7,455 bases of DNA, taken from positions 1 through 7,455 of the forward strand of contig JBBRGG010000177.1 of the NCBI GenBank assembly GCA_038240875.1. The letters run 5' to 3'. Every line of letters begins with the position of its first letter. Positions within the stretch are counted from its first letter, which is position 1. Under the pieces are notes generated by a model. That model saw only the letters and a list, made by a program, of their open reading frames with translations. It did no database searches and was not told where the DNA came from. The translations under genes and the position numbers were made by a program. Source of the DNA: JBBRGG01 sp038240875. GTDB taxonomy: Bacteria; Planctomycetota; Phycisphaerae; Phycisphaerales; UBA1924. This document shows, one piece after another, positions 5,491 to 7,455 of the stretch.

Positions 5491-7455
5491 TCACATCAAC
5501 GAAGTCGGGTCTACATCGATCGCCATCGCTTCATTGTTGGAAAGCGCCCCCGCGTTCCACGCGCCATCCAGCACTTCTTCAAGCTCCGGCAAATTCTTCG
5601 CGACCACCTCAACGCAAAACCGAAACCGATCCGCGATCCGCGAGATCGTGCAAGGCACCGGCCCGCGAACCCGCACGCTCAGCCCACGCGCCGTCGCCAC
5701 TTCACGCAGTGAAATCGCCGCACGCTCACCGAGCTCTCGTGCACTTCGTTCGCTTTCATCCCGCGTCAGGATCCGCGCCATCCGTGAAAACGGTGGCAAC
5801 CCAGCCCGCTTGCGAATCGCCAGTTCACCCTTCGCAAACCCGCGATAATCATGCATCGCAGCCGCCTTGATCGCGGGCGAATCCGGGCACCACGTTTGTA
5901 CGATGACAACGCCCGCAGCACCCACCCGGCCCGCGCGCCCCGCGACTTGGCTCACAAGTTGATACGTCCGCTCCGACGCGCGAAAGTCCGGCAACGACAT
6001 CGAGGTATCCGCATCGAGCACACCCACCAGCCGCACCCCGGGAAAGTCTAAACCCTTCGCGATCATCTGCGTTCCCAGCAGCACGCGCGCCTTACCCGAC
6101 GCAAATCGATCCAGCGCCGCGAAGTAATCCGCGGCTCTGCGCATGGTGTCCGCATCCAGCCGCAGCAACGTGTCCCCTTCGATCAACCCAAACGACGCAA
6201 ACTTCCGCGTGAGCTCTTCCTCGGCTCGCTGGGTTCCCGCTCCCCACACCCGAAGCCTCCTGTGGCACAACGGGCACGACCCCGGCACGATCGCTTCCGC
6301 CAAGCAGTGATGGCAGCGAACCAGGCTTCCCGCAGGCAATTCGTTACCTTTGTGCAACACCAGCCGCGCATCGCACGCGTCGCATCCAACGATGAATCCG
6401 CACGACGGGCTCGGGCACGCCACGTAGTGCGCAAAGCCGCGCCTGTTCAACAACAAAATCACCTGCCCGCCCGCACTCAGCGTGGTTTCCATCGCGTTCT
6501 CCAGCGTTGGCCCAAGCACATGCACACGCGAAGCAACATGCGGATCATCCGGATTCATCCGCACGCGAATCCTGCGTTCTTCCGCCAGATCAACCACGCG
6601 AACCGTTGGCAATGGCGCGCCTGTTGCACGCCTCGTCAACGTCAACAACTTCGCCCTTGGCGTCATCGTCGCCCGCGCCCAGCGTTCGAGCCCAGGCGTC
6701 GCAGACCCCAGCAACAAAGGCGCGCCCGCTCCCCCCTGCGAACGCCTCGCCCGCTCTCGCGCCACATCAAGCGCAAGATAGCGCGGGCTCTGGTCCTGCT
6801 TGTACGACGAATCATGCTCTTCATCGATGACGATGAAGCCAAGATTGGGCAGCGGCGCAAAGACTGCCGAGCGAGCCCCGACAACAACCATGCCGCGCGC
6901 GTAAGCCCCACCAGCTTGATTCGCTTGTGTGCCAGCATCCCTACCAAAGCAGCGTGTCCATTCCGCGTGCCGCTGCGCCGAAGTCAATCCCGAATGCAGC
7001 ACAGCGACTCGATCCCTGCCAAACCGCGCGATAAATCGCCGCTGCGTCTGTGGCGTCAGCGCAATCTCCGGCACGAGCACGATCGCGTCCTTGCCCGCCA
7101 ATAGCACACGTTCAATCAGCGTCAAATACACCTCGGTCTTGCCCGAGCCTGTCACGCCGAACAGCAGAAACTCCCCATCCTTTGACAGGTCTACGGCATC
7201 GACCGCGCATTGTTGTTCGTCGGTCAACGCTGGTGGCGTATCGCGCAAGGGCGTTGTTGTGCGTTCGAGCGACTCGCCAGCCTCATGTATTTCATCATCA
7301 TCCTCATTGTCCTCATCTTCAGGCAAAATCGCGATCGATGACGAAACATGTTCCTCGACATGCACCGCGAGCAATCCAGCAGCCACCAGCCCGCGAATAG
7401 GCACCAGGCTCTTCACACCCACCATCCGCGCGAGCTGCTTCATAGGCATCGGAAA
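5491..7455 (-). CDS. priA: Primosomal protein N' / replication restart helicase PriA (5' end outside window)
   Basis: PriA is a 3'-5' superfamily 2 DNA helicase that reloads the replisome at stalled forks. The frame runs through the right window edge without a stop. From in-frame ATG 7449 there are 652 residues against roughly 730 for a full PriA, and the N-terminal DNA-binding domain is missing, so the true start lies beyond the window. Numbered from ATG 7449: residues 1-30 resemble the end of the winged-helix region; an acidic run follows (44-56); Walker A GVTGSGKTEVY is at 98-108, DEEH at 209-212 and GSATPGLE at 248-255. Eight Cys form the zinc module: C345, C350, C356, C359, C379, C382, C392, C395. 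GTQMIAKGLDFPGV (459-472) and QVAGRAGR (501-508) are late helicase motifs, and a typical PriA C-terminal domain closes the protein. The first Cys pair is spaced CX4C instead of the usual CX2C. It is the first gene of the minus-strand run with murD and the lipoprotein gene. Confidence 0.95.
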   Translation of the reverse strand, partial: FPMPMKQLARMVGVKSLVPIRGLVAAGLLAVHVEEHVSSSIAILPEDEDNEDDDEIHEAGESLERTTTPLRDTPPALTDEQQCAVDAVDLSKDGEFLLFGVTGSGKTEVYLTLIERVLLAGKDAIVLVPEIALTPQTQRRFIARFGRDRVAVLHSGLTSAQRHAEWTRCFGRDAGTQANQAGGAYARGMVVVGARSAVFAPLPNLGFIVIDEEHDSSYKQDQSPRYLALDVARERARRSQGGAGAPLLLGSATPGLERWARATMTPRAKLLTLTRRATGAPLPTVRVVDLAEERRIRVRMNPDDPHVASRVHVLGPTLENAMETTLSAGGQVILLLNRRGFAHYVACPSPSCGFIVGCDACDARLVLHKGNELPAGSLVRCHHCLAEAIVPGSCPLCHRRLRVWGAGTQRAEEELTRKFASFGLIEGDTLLRLDADTMRRAADYFAALDRFASGKARVLLGTQMIAKGLDFPGVRLVGVLDADTSMSLPDFRASERTYQLVSQVAGRAGRVGAAGVVIVQTWCPDSPAIKAAAMHDYRGFAKGELAIRKRAGLPPFSRMARILTRDESERSARELGERAAISLREVATARGLSVRVRGPVPCTISRIADRFRFCVEVVAKNLPELEEVLDGAWNAGALSNNEAMAIDVDPTSLM

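Noticed and set aside
7282..7320. TCATCATCATCCTCAT-like microsatellite
   Set aside because: It is coding DNA for the acidic Glu/Asp run in PriA, so codon composition explains it.

Overview
The window carries five protein-coding genes of a GC-rich bacterium, with two short 15-bp tandem-repeat arrays lying between or beside them. Three features point to Planctomycetota, probably the Phycisphaerae side of the phylum. These are a MurD with the unusual GSAGKST P-loop and a GLGRFGGGVG start, a lipoprotein carrying the ELLAC..DTREHESLVVTEVKPS signature of YdjY-domain proteins, and the sparse use of Shine-Dalgarno sites. The assignment rests on recalled family resemblance and was not tested by a search.

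Plus strand, left part: the window opens inside an array of 15-bp repeats (1-120, with a degenerate ninth unit to 135). The array runs directly into the start codon of panB (134-1030, ketopantoate hydroxymethyltransferase, pantothenate/CoA synthesis). About 320 bp without a convincing gene follow, holding a weak hairpin after panB and a perfect 15-bp dyad. Next comes an HtrA/DegP-like membrane-anchored serine protease with two PDZ domains (1355-2848), preceded by a clear GGAGG.

Between htrA and the next, convergent gene lie only 88 bp. They are largely filled by a second 15-bp tandem array (2879-2929). It has the same period as the first array and shares a ten-base core region (TCAAACTTG plus the preceding T-containing codon position).

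Minus strand, right part, read from right to left: priA (5491 to beyond 7455, cut by the window edge; primosomal helicase), murD (3957-5369; UDP-MurNAc-L-Ala:D-Glu ligase) and a YdjY-type lipoprotein (2937-3884). The gaps are about 121 and 72 bp, so co-transcription is possible but not shown. The genes serve replication restart, peptidoglycan synthesis and an envelope lipoprotein, with panB and htrA as separate housekeeping neighbours.

The gene content is ordinary. The part worth a second look is the pair of related 15-bp arrays. Both are built of overlapping dyads, both are a multiple of three in length, both are open in several reading frames, and one is joined in frame to panB. No defence system, mobile element, CRISPR array or RNA gene was found.
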